DNA of 49,194 bases, taken from Mordavella massiliensis. Lineage in GTDB: Bacteria; Bacillota; Clostridia; Lachnospirales; Lachnospiraceae. Shown here piece after piece: positions 14,794 to 23,377 of this stretch (its first letter is position 1; the number at the start of each line of letters is the position of its first letter). Both the position numbers and the translations under genes were made by a program. Below the pieces are notes generated by a model. The model made no database searches, had not been told where the DNA came from, and saw nothing but the letters and a program-made list of their open reading frames with translations. Location: contig NZ_JACJLV010000016.1 in assembly GCF_016902415.1 (NCBI RefSeq), forward strand, positions 1-49,194, written 5' to 3'.

Positions 14794-15657
14794 ATGATTG
14801 GAATCTATCTGGACCAGGTGCGCGCACACGCACCACTGATACACAATATTACCAATTATGTCACGGTGAATGACGTGGCAAATATGATCCTTGCCTGCGG
14901 GGCGAGTCCGATCATGGCAGACGAGGCGGAAGACGCGGCCGAGATCACGGTCATCTGCGGCGGCCTGAACCTGAATATCGGCACCCTGAACCGGCGGACC
15001 ATCGAAGGAATGTTTGCGGCAGGCAGGCGGGCAAAGGGACTGGGGCATCCGGTACTCTTAGATCCGGTGGGAGCCGGAGCCAGTACCCTTCGGACCAGGA
15101 CTGCTTTAGAGATCATGGAGAAGATCCGTCCGGACGTGATCCGGGGAAATATCTCAGAGATCCGTACTCTCTGGGAGAACAGGCCGGGCAGGAGCCGGGA
15201 AAACGGGGAAGAGCAGGTGTCTGCCGGAGCGACCCGGGGCGTGGATGCGGATATCAAAGATGCGGTGACAGAAGAGAATCTGGAGGAAGGGATCGCATTT
15301 GCAAAGGCATTTGCAAAGGAAATAGGATGCATCGTGGCCATTACCGGCGCTATCGATCTGGTCAGCGACGGGGACAGCTGTTACGTGATCCGCAACGGAC
15401 GCGCGCAGATGAGCCGTATTACCGGAACCGGATGCCAGCTCTCTGGTCTGATGTGTGCATTTGTTACGGCAAATCCGGAACAGAAGCTTGCGGCGGCAGC
15501 GGCCTCGGTCTGCGCCATGGGACTGGCCGGGGAGATCGGATGGAGCCGCATGAAGGACGGGGAAGGCAATGCCACTTACCGGAACCGGATCATTGACGCG
15601 GTGTATCAGATGGATGGAGATACATTAGAACAGGGAGCAGCTTATGAGATACGATAA
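14794..15657 (+). CDS. thiM: Hydroxyethylthiazole kinase
   Basis: A 287-residue ThiM. It phosphorylates 5-(2-hydroxyethyl)-4-methylthiazole for thiamin salvage. Seen: LIHNITNYVTVNDVANM at the N-terminus, GASPIMADEAEDA, LLDPVGAGAS, RGNISEIR and the anion-hole ITGTGCQLSGL with the conserved Cys. A roughly 20-residue insertion (WENRPGRSRENGEEQVSAGA) follows the RGNISEI motif and makes it longer than the usual 265-275. The ATG at 14794 follows GTGGGAGGA. It overlaps thiE by 14 bp, showing translational coupling. No thiC or thiazole synthesis genes are in the window, consistent with salvage. Confidence 0.93.
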   Translation: MIGIYLDQVRAHAPLIHNITNYVTVNDVANMILACGASPIMADEAEDAAEITVICGGLNLNIGTLNRRTIEGMFAAGRRAKGLGHPVLLDPVGAGASTLRTRTALEIMEKIRPDVIRGNISEIRTLWENRPGRSRENGEEQVSAGATRGVDADIKDAVTEENLEEGIAFAKAFAKEIGCIVAITGAIDLVSDGDSCYVIRNGRAQMSRITGTGCQLSGLMCAFVTANPEQKLAAAAASVCAMGLAGEIGWSRMKDGEGNATYRNRIIDAVYQMDGDTLEQGAAYEIR

Positions 15658-16312
15658 ACAACAGTTGGAAAAAGATTTATTACTCTATGCGGTCACAGAC
15701 CGGTCCTGGCTGGACGGCCAGACACTGGCGCAGCAGACGGAGGAAGCCCTGAAGGGAGGCGTGACCTTTGTCCAGATCCGGGAAAAGGATCTGTGCCGGG
15801 AGGAGTTCTCTAAAGAAGCCCGAGAACTGAAAGCGTTGTGCCAGGCCTATGGAGTGCCTTTTGTGGTCAATGACGACGTAGAACTTGCCATGGAGGTGGA
15901 CGCAGACGGCGTCCATGTGGGGCAAAGCGACATGGAGGCAGGCCGCGTCAGGGAGAAACTGGGACCGGACAAGATCATCGGCGTGTCTGCAAGAACGGTA
16001 GAAGAAGCTCTTCTGGCGCAGGAACGGGGCGCCGACTATCTGGGGGTGGGAGCTGTGTTTCACACCAGTTCCAAAGCAGATGCGGCAGACGTCAGTTTTC
16101 AGACGCTGCGGGAAATCTGCCAGGCAGTGGATATTCCGGTGATCGCCATCGGCGGCATTACCAGGGAAAATGTAACGGAGCTTGCAGGCAGCGGCATCTG
16201 CGGCGTGGCAGTGATCAGCGCCATCTTTGCCAGCCCGGACCGCAGGAAAGCGGCGGAGGAACTGAAAGCAGCAGTGCAGCAGGCGGTAGCACAGGAAAGA
16301 GAACTGTCATGA
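15644..16312 (+). CDS. thiE: Thiamine-phosphate synthase
   Basis: A 222-residue TIM-barrel enzyme. It joins HMP pyrophosphate (from ThiD) and thiazole phosphate (from ThiM) to make thiamin phosphate. Diagnostic segments are LYAVTDRSWL, VTFVQIREKD (pyrophosphate-binding Arg/Lys), FVVNDDVELAMEVDADGVHVGQSD, IIGVSARTVEEA, ADYLGVGAVFHTSSK and IPVIAIGGI near the C-terminus. It starts inside the end of thiM and its stop overlaps the ATG of the following HAD gene (ATGA), so the three are tightly coupled. Confidence 0.95.
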   Translation: MRYDKQQLEKDLLLYAVTDRSWLDGQTLAQQTEEALKGGVTFVQIREKDLCREEFSKEARELKALCQAYGVPFVVNDDVELAMEVDADGVHVGQSDMEAGRVREKLGPDKIIGVSARTVEEALLAQERGADYLGVGAVFHTSSKADAADVSFQTLREICQAVDIPVIAIGGITRENVTELAGSGICGVAVISAIFASPDRRKAAEELKAAVQQAVAQERELS

Positions 16313-16986
16313 TCCGGGGCGCAGTATTTGATATAGACGGGACCCTTCTGGATTCCCTTGGGATCTGGGAGGAAGCAGATGAGAGATATTTAATGGAGCA
16401 GGGCATCCGGCCGGAGAAGGATCTGGGACGGATCTTGTATCCTATGACCATGCAGGAAGCCTGCGCCTATATCCGGAAGCACTATCCGGTGAAAGATACA
16501 GAAAGCGGGATTGCCGCTTCCATTTTAAAGATCGTGGAGAACTTTTATCAGAAGGAAGCGCCGTTAAAAGAAGGCGCCGCCGGGTTTCTGCGATCTCTGA
16601 GTCAGGAGGGACTTCCGATCATTGCTGCAACCACCGGGGAAAAAGAGCTGGCAGACGCGGCGTTCCGTCGCCTTGGCATCCGGCAGCTGTTCCGGGAGAT
16701 CCTGACCTGCACACAGATAGGAGCCGGGAAAGACCGGCCGAAGATCTATGAAGAAGCGGCGCGGCTTATGGGAAGCAGGCCTGAAGAGACGTTGGTATTT
16801 GAGGACGCATTCTATGCGGTAAAGACGGCGGCTGCCGCCGGATTCGTGACCGTGGGCGTCCGGGATCCCTATAACGATGAAGACAAAGAAAAGATCATAG
16901 AGACAGCAGATTATTATCTGGAGGATCTGACAGATTTTCCCGGATTCCGGGAAGCCTTAAGAGCATCCGGAAAATTATCCGGGTAA
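16309..16986 (+). CDS. HAD-IA family phosphatase in the thi operon
   Basis: A 225-residue HAD hydrolase. Motif I is AVFDIDGTLLDS (residues 5-16), followed by a helical cap (about 20-85), motif II IIAATTGE, the lysine motif GKDRPKIYEEA and motif IV VFEDAFYAV. These fit the beta-phosphoglucomutase/phosphoglycolate phosphatase-like group. The 4-bp overlap with thiE suggests a role in thiamin phosphate handling, for instance dephosphorylating an intermediate, but the sequence does not prove this. The last residues and stop lie inside a 12-bp tandem repeat that runs into the thiD leader, an unusual end that may vary between strains. Confidence 0.8.
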   Translation: MIRGAVFDIDGTLLDSLGIWEEADERYLMEQGIRPEKDLGRILYPMTMQEACAYIRKHYPVKDTESGIAASILKIVENFYQKEAPLKEGAAGFLRSLSQEGLPIIAATTGEKELADAAFRRLGIRQLFREILTCTQIGAGKDRPKIYEEAARLMGSRPEETLVFEDAFYAVKTAAAAGFVTVGVRDPYNDEDKEKIIETADYYLEDLTDFPGFREALRASGKLSG

Positions 16987-17032
16987 TTATCCGGGGCATC
17001 ATTCAGATCATTATTCAGGTAATCATCCAGGA
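16961..17032 (+). repeat. 12-bp degenerate tandem repeat across the HAD stop codon
   Basis: Six 12-bp units run from 16961, with boundaries at 16973, 16985, 16997, 17009 and 17021. The loose consensus is AATCATCCAGGT/AATTATCCGGGT. The first two units are coding (ending SGKLSG and the TAA at 16984-16986), and the rest form the thiD leader. Confidence 0.6.
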
Positions 17033-17045
17033 AAGGAAAACAGAT

Positions 17046-17846
17046 ATGAGACATACAGCACTTACCATTGCAGGCAGCGATTCCAGCGGAGGGGCGGGGA
17101 TCCAGGCAGATATTAAGACCATGCTGGCAAACGGAGTCTATGCCATGAGCGCCGTGACAGCGCTGACTGCACAGAACACCAGAGGCGTCGCCTCCATTCT
17201 GGAATCTACGCCGGAATTTCTGGCAGACCAGCTGGACAGCGTTTTTACGGATATTTATCCGGATGCCGTGAAGATCGGAATGGTCTCTTCCGGCGAGCTG
17301 ATCCGGACGATCGCAGAGAAACTGAAGGAATACGAAGCAAAAAATATTGTGGTGGATCCGGTCATGGTGGCTACCAGCGGTGCAAAACTGATCAATGACG
17401 AAGCCATCGGTACTTTGAAGGAATGCCTGTTTCCGCTGGCCGCGGTGTTGACGCCCAATATTCCGGAAGCAGAGGTGCTTTCCGGCAGAAAGATCACCTC
17501 AAAGGAGGGAATGGAAGAAGCCGCGGAAATGATCGGCAGGACCTACCACTGCGCGGTTCTTTTAAAAGGAGGACATCAGCTTAATGACGCCAATGACCTG
17601 CTTTACTGCGACGGGAAAAGCAGATGGTTTTACGGAAAACGGATTGACAATCCCAATACACACGGCACCGGATGTACGCTGTCCAGCGCGATCGCCGCTG
17701 GCCTGGCAAAGGGATACGGCCTGGAAGAAGCGGTAGAACAGGCAAAGCAGTACATTTCCGGAGCTCTGGAAGCCATGCTGGATCTGGGCGGCGGCAGCGG
17801 CCCGATGGATCACGGCTTTGACATCCAGAGCCGGTTTGCCCGGTAA
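17046..17846 (+). CDS. thiD: Bifunctional HMP kinase / HMP-phosphate kinase
   Basis: A 266-residue ribokinase-fold enzyme. It phosphorylates hydroxymethylpyrimidine twice to give HMP pyrophosphate for ThiE. Seen: ALTIAGSDSSGGAGIQADIKTM at the N-terminus, VKIGMVSS, VVDPVMVATSG, LTPNIPEAEVL and the anion-hole/catalytic NTHGTGCTLSSAIAAGLA with the base Asp replaced at the usual place by the GTGC context. AGGAAAGG precedes the ATG. It follows the HAD gene by 59 bp made of 12-bp repeats. Pyridoxal kinase activity occurs in some relatives, but the thi operon context favours ThiD. Confidence 0.93.
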   Translation: MRHTALTIAGSDSSGGAGIQADIKTMLANGVYAMSAVTALTAQNTRGVASILESTPEFLADQLDSVFTDIYPDAVKIGMVSSGELIRTIAEKLKEYEAKNIVVDPVMVATSGAKLINDEAIGTLKECLFPLAAVLTPNIPEAEVLSGRKITSKEGMEEAAEMIGRTYHCAVLLKGGHQLNDANDLLYCDGKSRWFYGKRIDNPNTHGTGCTLSSAIAAGLAKGYGLEEAVEQAKQYISGALEAMLDLGGGSGPMDHGFDIQSRFAR

Positions 17847-17875
17847 GAAGAGGGAAAAGAAAGAAGGAATGACAG

Positions 17876-19195
17876 GTGGAACAGCTTACATTATTTGATG
17901 ACAGGCAGGAGAACATTCCCCTGGCCAGCCGGGTGCGCCCGGCTTCCCTGGAGGAATTCGCAGGCCAGAAGCATCTGCTGGGGCCGGGAAAAATGCTCCG
18001 GCAGCTGATCGAAAGGGATCAGATCTCCTCCATGATCTTCTGGGGGCCTCCGGGAGTGGGAAAGACAACGCTGGCCAGTATCATCGCCGGAAGGACGAAG
18101 GCGAATTTTATCAATTTCAGCGCCGTCACCAGCGGGATCAAGGAGATCAAAGAAGTCATGAACCAGGCGGAGGCCGCCCGCAGGATGGGAGAACGGACCG
18201 TTCTTTTTGTAGACGAGATCCACCGGTTTAATAAAGCGCAGCAGGACGCGTTTCTGCCCTTTGTAGAAAAAGGAAGCATCATCCTCATCGGGGCTACCAC
18301 AGAGAATCCTTCCTTTGAAGTCAATGCGGCGCTTCTGTCCAGGTGCAAGGTATTTGTCCTGAAGGCGCTGGAAGAGGATGACCTGGTACAGCTTTTGTAC
18401 CATGCGCTGAAGCATCCGAAGGGATTTGCAGACCAGAACGTGAAGATCACGGAAAGGCAGGTCCGCATGATCGCTGCATTTGCAAACGGCGACGCGCGAA
18501 CGGCTCTGAATACCCTGGAGATGGCGGTGACCAATGCGGACATTACGCCGGAGGGCATGGTGGTGACCGAGGAAGGTCTGGCCCAGTGTATCAGCCGCAA
18601 GTCTCTGCTTTATGACAAAAACGGGGAAGAGCATTACAATCTGATCTCCGCCCTTCACAAATCCATGCGCAACAGTGACCCGGACGCTGCCATCTACTGG
18701 ATGTGCCGGATGCTGGAGGGAGGAGAAAATCCTCTGTATATCGCAAGGCGTCTGATCCGGTTCGCAAGTGAAGACGTGGGGATGGCGGACAGCCAGGCCC
18801 TTCAGGTGGCTGTATCGGCTTACCAGGCCTGCCATTTTCTGGGAATGCCGGAATGCGACGTTCACCTGACCCATGCGGTTACCTACCTTGCGATGGCACC
18901 CAAATCCAATGCGCTGTACAAGGCCGTGGAGGCCTGCAAGCGGGATGTGAGAAACGGGCAGGCGGAGCCGGTGCCTCTGCAGCTTCGCAATGCACCCACC
19001 AGACTGATGAAGGAACTGGATTACGGGAAAGACTATCAGTACGCGCACGACACAGAGGAAAAGCTGACCCGGATGCAGTGCCTGCCGGACAGCCTTGCCG
19101 GAACCATCTATTACCATCCTACAGATCAGGGAAAGGAAGCTGCCGTAAAGGAACGGCTTCAGAAGATCAGAGACTGGAAAAATCAAAATGCATAA
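17876..19195 (+). CDS. rarA: Replication-associated recombination protein A (MgsA/RarA AAA+ ATPase)
   Basis: A 439-residue clamp-loader-like AAA+ protein. It acts at stalled replication forks. The N-terminus RVRPASLEEFAGQKHLLGPG is diagnostic, with Walker A GPPGVGKTT, Walker B FVDEIHRFNKAQQDA and sensor-1 IGATTENPSFEVN. The C-terminal half (about 250-430) is the MgsA tetramerisation domain, with RRLIRFASEDVGMAD. Translation starts at GTG (17876) following AATGACAG; the N-terminal MEQLTLF resembles a clamp-binding peptide (QLTLF). The downstream DUF3841 gene follows within 13 bp. Confidence 0.93.
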   Translation: MEQLTLFDDRQENIPLASRVRPASLEEFAGQKHLLGPGKMLRQLIERDQISSMIFWGPPGVGKTTLASIIAGRTKANFINFSAVTSGIKEIKEVMNQAEAARRMGERTVLFVDEIHRFNKAQQDAFLPFVEKGSIILIGATTENPSFEVNAALLSRCKVFVLKALEEDDLVQLLYHALKHPKGFADQNVKITERQVRMIAAFANGDARTALNTLEMAVTNADITPEGMVVTEEGLAQCISRKSLLYDKNGEEHYNLISALHKSMRNSDPDAAIYWMCRMLEGGENPLYIARRLIRFASEDVGMADSQALQVAVSAYQACHFLGMPECDVHLTHAVTYLAMAPKSNALYKAVEACKRDVRNGQAEPVPLQLRNAPTRLMKELDYGKDYQYAHDTEEKLTRMQCLPDSLAGTIYYHPTDQGKEAAVKERLQKIRDWKNQNA

Positions 19196-19208
19196 TGGAG
19201 GGACAGCT

Positions 19209-19799
19209 ATGGGAGAACACACAGTAAAACTTTATACCCGCCAGAATGACAAGACGCTGTATCAGCTGGAAAGAGACGGGCGGATCATCAATCAGAGAGT
19301 GTATGTGGAACTTCATTTTGGGGATATTGCTCCTCTTTTCATGGAAAGCTACGACTGGTTTACAAAGGAGGCGTCCAAAAGACTTCCAAAGCCTGAGGAT
19401 GTGCATGCGCCCATCTGGTGTTCGATCAGTGTGGAAAACTGTTTAAAACCGATACCTGGGACTGTGGTCTATTGTCTGGAAGTGCCGGAGGATCAGGTCA
19501 TTTACTTTGATGACGTAAAATGGGACTATGTGCTGAACCGGATCTATCTTCCCAAAGACGAAGAGGACAAGAAGGCTTACCGGCAGCATCTGAAAGACAT
19601 CGGGGTGGAAAATGGATTTGAATTTCTTTCCGGAAAATATAAAGGAATGTTCCCGGAAGAGGAAGCCCGCATCCGGGAAAGCTGGAAACGGGCCTTTGAG
19701 ATCGACAACTGGACGATCTTTAATGTATGCGGAAATATCTGGGAAATCAGGAAAGAATGGGTAAAAAAGATCGTTCATCCAGGAGAAAAGATAGAATAG
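19209..19799 (+). CDS. DUF3841 family protein
   Basis: A 196-residue soluble protein. It opens with VKLYTRQNDKTLYQLERDGRI and has PIWCSISVENCLKPIPGTVVYCLEVPEDQVIYFDD-type segments, a pattern of DUF3841. The function is unknown; no catalytic motif is evident. The ATG at 19209 follows ATGGAGGGA; an earlier in-frame ATG at 19188 overlaps the rarA end and is disfavoured. It follows rarA closely and is probably co-transcribed. A 100-bp gap with an AT-rich imperfect hairpin (19815-19831) separates it from the PurO-like gene. Confidence 0.7.
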   Translation: MGEHTVKLYTRQNDKTLYQLERDGRIINQRVYVELHFGDIAPLFMESYDWFTKEASKRLPKPEDVHAPIWCSISVENCLKPIPGTVVYCLEVPEDQVIYFDDVKWDYVLNRIYLPKDEEDKKAYRQHLKDIGVENGFEFLSGKYKGMFPEEEARIRESWKRAFEIDNWTIFNVCGNIWEIRKEWVKKIVHPGEKIE

Positions 19800-19899
19800 G
19801 ATGGAAATTCCCTCCATTATTATATATAATGGGGATGGGTCAAAGAGATTTTGTACCTGGAAGGAACGATAAAATACAAGATAAAAAGGAGAAGGTTTC

Positions 19900-20625
19900 A
19901 TGGAAATTTTAAAGATCGAACAGGAATTAAGAGAAAACTCTTATCCGGGACGCGGGATTATCCTGGGAAAGAGCCCGGACGGGACCAAAGCGGCAGCGGC
20001 GTACTTTATCATGGGGAGAAGTGAGAACAGCCGGAACCGTATCTTTGTAGAAGACGGGGAGGGAATCCGCACGCAGGCCTTTGATCCGTCCAAGCTGACA
20101 GACCCGAGCCTGATCATCTATGCGCCGGTACGCGTACTTGGAAACAAGACCATCGTGACCAACGGCGACCAGACCGATACCATTTATGAAGGAATGGACC
20201 GTCAGCTTACCTTTGAACAGTCTTTAAGAAGCAGGGAGTTTGAGCCGGACGGCCCCAACTATACACCAAGGATCTCCGGTATCATGCACATTGAAAATGG
20301 AACATATAATTATGCGATGTCCATCTTAAAGAGCAGCGACGGATGTCCGGACAGCTGCCACAGGTTCACATTTGCCTATGAGAATCCGAAGGCCGGAGAG
20401 GGACATTTCATCCATACTTATCAGTGTGACGGCAATCCGCTTCCCAGTTATGAGGGCGAGCCGAAGAGAATCCAGATCCCGGACGATATTGACGCATTTA
20501 CAGAGCTTTTGTGGAACAGCCTGAATGAAGACAACAAGGTATCCCTGTTTGTACGTTATATCGACATCGAGACAGGAACCTATGAGACCAGGATCGTAAA
20601 TAAGAATCAGGCGGCGGACCTGTAA
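19900..20625 (+). CDS. IMP cyclohydrolase, PurO-like
   Basis: A 241-residue IMP cyclohydrolase of the archaeal PurO-like fold. It closes FAICAR to IMP, the last step of purine synthesis. Recognisable segments are SYPGRGIILGKSPDGTKAAAAYFIMGRSENSRNR at the N-terminus, FDPSKLTDPSLIIYAPVR, and GPNYTPRISGIM. Aim and family are clear from these. AAAAAGGAGAAGG precedes the ATG. The partner AICAR formyltransferase is encoded 20 bp downstream, so the two activities of ordinary bacterial PurH are split here. The catalytic assignment is by family resemblance. Confidence 0.88.
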   Translation: MEILKIEQELRENSYPGRGIILGKSPDGTKAAAAYFIMGRSENSRNRIFVEDGEGIRTQAFDPSKLTDPSLIIYAPVRVLGNKTIVTNGDQTDTIYEGMDRQLTFEQSLRSREFEPDGPNYTPRISGIMHIENGTYNYAMSILKSSDGCPDSCHRFTFAYENPKAGEGHFIHTYQCDGNPLPSYEGEPKRIQIPDDIDAFTELLWNSLNEDNKVSLFVRYIDIETGTYETRIVNKNQAADL

Positions 20626-20645
20626 AAAGAGGAGGAGAAAGAGAC

Positions 20646-21824
20646 ATGAAAGAATTAGAATTAAAATATGGATGTAACCCGAACCAGAAACCGTCCAGGA
20701 TCTACATGGTGGACGGGAGCGAACTTCCGATAAAAGTGCTGAACGGAAGACCGGGATACATCAATTTTCTGGATGCATTTAACGGCTGGCAGCTGGTCAG
20801 CGAGTTGAAAAAGGCGACCGGACTTCCGGCTGCAACTTCCTTTAAGCATGTTTCTCCTGCGGGAGCGGCGGTAGGCCTTCCCCTTTCAGAGACACTGGCA
20901 AAGATCTACTGGGTGGACGACCTGGGAGAACTCTCGCCTCTTGCCTGTGCCTATGCAAGAGCCAGAGGCGCGGACCGGATGTCTTCTTTTGGAGACTTTA
21001 TCTCCCTGTCCGACGTCTGTGATGTGGACACGGCAAGACTGATCAAACGAGAGGTGTCCGACGGTGTGATCGCTCCGGGATACGAGCCGGAAGCGCTGGA
21101 GATCTTAAAGCAGAAGAAAAAAGGAAACTACAATGTGATCCAGATCGATCCGGATTACGTGCCGGCACAGCTGGAGCATAAAGATGTATACGGCATTACT
21201 TTTGAACAGGGAAGAAATGAACTGAAGATCGATGAAGATTTCTTCTCCAATATCGTAACAGAGAACAAAGAACTGACAGAGCAGGCAAAGATCGATCTTG
21301 CTATTTCCATGATTACCTTAAAATATACCCAGTCTAACTCTGTCTGCTTTGTAAAGGACGGACAGGCGATCGGTATCGGCGCTGGCCAGCAGTCCAGGAT
21401 CCACTGTACCAGACTGGCAGGAAGCAAGGCGGATAACTGGTGGTTAAGACAGTCCCCGCAGGTAATGAATCTTCCGTTTGTAGATTCGATCCGCCGGGCA
21501 GACCGGGACAATGCGATCGATCTGTACATTGGCGAGGATTACATGGACGTACTCTCTGACGACGCATGGCCGGCGATCTTCAAAGAAAAACCGGAAGTGT
21601 TCACCCGTGAGCAGAAAAGAGAGTGGCTGGATAAGCTGACAGACGTATCTCTTGGATCCGATGCTTTCTTCCCGTTCGGAGACAATATCGAGAGAGCGCA
21701 CAGAAGCGGTGTGAAATATGTGGCTCAGCCGGGCGGTTCTGTGAGAGACGACAATGTGATCGAAACCTGTAATAAATATGGAATGGTGATGTCCTTTACC
21801 GGCATCCGTCTGTTCCATCATTAA
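20646..21824 (+). CDS. Stand-alone AICAR formyltransferase (PurH C-terminal-like)
   Basis: A 392-residue phosphoribosylaminoimidazolecarboxamide formyltransferase. It adds a formyl group to AICAR from 10-formyl-tetrahydrofolate. Seen: LKYGCNPNQKPSRI, the catalytic region ATSFKHVSPAGAAVG (Lys and His), LKYTQSNSVCFVKDGQAIGIGAGQQSRIHC, SDAFFPFGDNIERAHRSGVKYVAQPGGSVRD and a terminal SFTGIRLFHH. It lacks the N-terminal cyclohydrolase half of fused PurH, which is supplied by the PurO-like neighbour. GAGGAGG precedes the ATG, and a strong terminator follows. Confidence 0.92.
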   Translation: MKELELKYGCNPNQKPSRIYMVDGSELPIKVLNGRPGYINFLDAFNGWQLVSELKKATGLPAATSFKHVSPAGAAVGLPLSETLAKIYWVDDLGELSPLACAYARARGADRMSSFGDFISLSDVCDVDTARLIKREVSDGVIAPGYEPEALEILKQKKKGNYNVIQIDPDYVPAQLEHKDVYGITFEQGRNELKIDEDFFSNIVTENKELTEQAKIDLAISMITLKYTQSNSVCFVKDGQAIGIGAGQQSRIHCTRLAGSKADNWWLRQSPQVMNLPFVDSIRRADRDNAIDLYIGEDYMDVLSDDAWPAIFKEKPEVFTREQKREWLDKLTDVSLGSDAFFPFGDNIERAHRSGVKYVAQPGGSVRDDNVIETCNKYGMVMSFTGIRLFHH

Positions 21825-21836
21825 TTGGCTGCTTTG

Positions 21837-21880
21837 ATACAACCCTTTTTCCGGATTCCGGAAAAAGGGTTGTATATTTT
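21837..21880 (+). terminator. Terminator after the AICAR formyltransferase gene
   Basis: Perfect 18-bp arms (21837-21854 and 21858-21875) with the loop ATT are followed by ATTTTG. The right arm overlaps the -35 of the glmM promoter. Confidence 0.82.
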
Positions 21881-21898
21881 GTGGAAATAGAATATAAT
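21870..21898 (+). promoter_or_regulatory. Promoter of glmM
   Basis: TTGTAT (21870-21875) and TATAAT (21893-21898) are 17 bp apart. The -35 lies within the right arm of the preceding terminator hairpin. Confidence 0.65.
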
Positions 21899-21966
21899 GA
21901 TAAAGTTGAATGCTGATTGTGCAAAAAAATCGGTAAATAAGCCAAATAATGGAGGAAGTATAAGCC

Positions 21967-23313
21967 ATGGGAAAATATTTTGGAACAGATGGTTTTCGCG
22001 GCGAGGCCAATGAAGTCCTGACTGTGGAGCATGCATTTAAAGTAGGAAGATATCTGGGATGGTACTACGGGCAGGATCATAAGGCCAGAGTCGTCATCGG
22101 AAAGGACACCAGAAGAAGCAGCTATATGTTTGAGTATGCGCTGGCGGCAGGAATTACCGCTTCCGGAGCGGACGCCTATCTTCTTCACGTGACGACCACT
22201 CCCAGCGTATCCTATGTGACAAGGACCGAAGATTTTGACTGCGGGATCATGATCTCTGCCAGCCATAATCCTTATTATGACAACGGGATCAAGATCATTA
22301 ACGGCAAAGGCCATAAGATGGAAGCGGAAGTAGAGGAAAAGATCGAAGCCTACATAGACGGCAAGGTGGGAGAACTTCCGCTGGCAAAAAAAGAAAACAT
22401 CGGACGCACAGTGGATTATGCGGCAGGCCGGAACCGTTATATCGGACATCTGATCTCCCTGGCGACCCGTTCCTTTAAAAATATGCGGATCGGTCTGGAC
22501 TGTGCCAACGGCAGCGCCTTTGCCATCGCAAAAAGCGTGTACGACGCTCTTGGCGCCAAGACCTATGTGATCAACAACGAGCCGGACGGAACCAACATCA
22601 ATACCAACTGTGGTTCTACACACATTGAGGTTCTGCAGGAATATGTCAGAGAAAAGAATCTGGATATTGCATTTGCCTTTGACGGAGACGCGGACCGCTG
22701 TATCGCGGTGGATGAGAACGGGGAAGTCGTAAACGGCGACCTGATCCTCTATATCTGCGGAAAATACTTAAAAGAGCAGGGACGCTTAAATGGCGATACG
22801 ATCGTAACGACCATCATGTCTAACCTGGGACTTTACAAAGCCTGTGATAAGGCGGGTATCCGGTATGAAAAGACGGCTGTGGGCGATAAATATGTCTATG
22901 AAAATATGGTGAAGAACAACTTCTGCCTGGGCGGCGAGCAGTCCGGACACATTATTTTCAGCAAGTATGCTACCACAGGAGACGGAATCCTGACCTCTCT
23001 GATGGTGATGGAAGTGGTGATGGAAAAGAAACAGACCCTTTCCAAGCTGGCCGAAGAAGTCAAGATCTATCCCCAGATACTGAAGAATGTACGGGTGGCA
23101 GATAAGAAGACGGCAAGAGAAAACCCGGAGGTGGTAAAGGCAGTGGATGCAGTTGCCAAGGCCCTGGGAGACGACGGACGTATCCTGGTGCGGGAAAGCG
23201 GCACAGAGCCGGTGATCCGTGTTATGGTGGAGGCTGCCACAGACGAGATCTGTGAGAAGTATGTAGACCAGGTGATCGATGTGATGAAGGCACAGAGACT
23301 GGTTACAGAGTAA
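21967..23313 (+). CDS. glmM: Phosphoglucosamine mutase
   Basis: A 448-residue alpha-D-phosphohexomutase. It converts glucosamine-6-phosphate to glucosamine-1-phosphate for peptidoglycan precursors. The N-terminus GKYFGTDGFRGEAN is typical of GlmM, with the phosphoserine Ser99 in MISASHNPYYDNGIK, metal loop FAFDGDADRC, sugar-binding GGEQSGHIIF and C-terminal phosphate loop RESGTEPVIRVMVE. Length equals the family norm. GGAGGAAG precedes the ATG. Phosphomannomutase activity cannot be excluded, but the GlmM motifs are the better fit. Confidence 0.92.
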   Translation: MGKYFGTDGFRGEANEVLTVEHAFKVGRYLGWYYGQDHKARVVIGKDTRRSSYMFEYALAAGITASGADAYLLHVTTTPSVSYVTRTEDFDCGIMISASHNPYYDNGIKIINGKGHKMEAEVEEKIEAYIDGKVGELPLAKKENIGRTVDYAAGRNRYIGHLISLATRSFKNMRIGLDCANGSAFAIAKSVYDALGAKTYVINNEPDGTNINTNCGSTHIEVLQEYVREKNLDIAFAFDGDADRCIAVDENGEVVNGDLILYICGKYLKEQGRLNGDTIVTTIMSNLGLYKACDKAGIRYEKTAVGDKYVYENMVKNNFCLGGEQSGHIIFSKYATTGDGILTSLMVMEVVMEKKQTLSKLAEEVKIYPQILKNVRVADKKTARENPEVVKAVDAVAKALGDDGRILVRESGTEPVIRVMVEAATDEICEKYVDQVIDVMKAQRLVTE

Positions 23314-23341
23314 AAAGAATAAGAAATAAAAAGGATACAAA

Positions 23342-23377
23342 AAAAGGATTCCCTCCTAGATGGAGTGGAATCCTTTT
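23342..23377. terminator. Bidirectional terminator between glmM and the YitT-type gene
   Basis: AAAAGGATTCC (23342-23352) pairs with GGAATCCTTTT (23367-23377), with CTCC/GGAG pairing inside. The hairpin runs through the YitT gene stop and has A/T-rich flanks for both directions. Confidence 0.75.
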
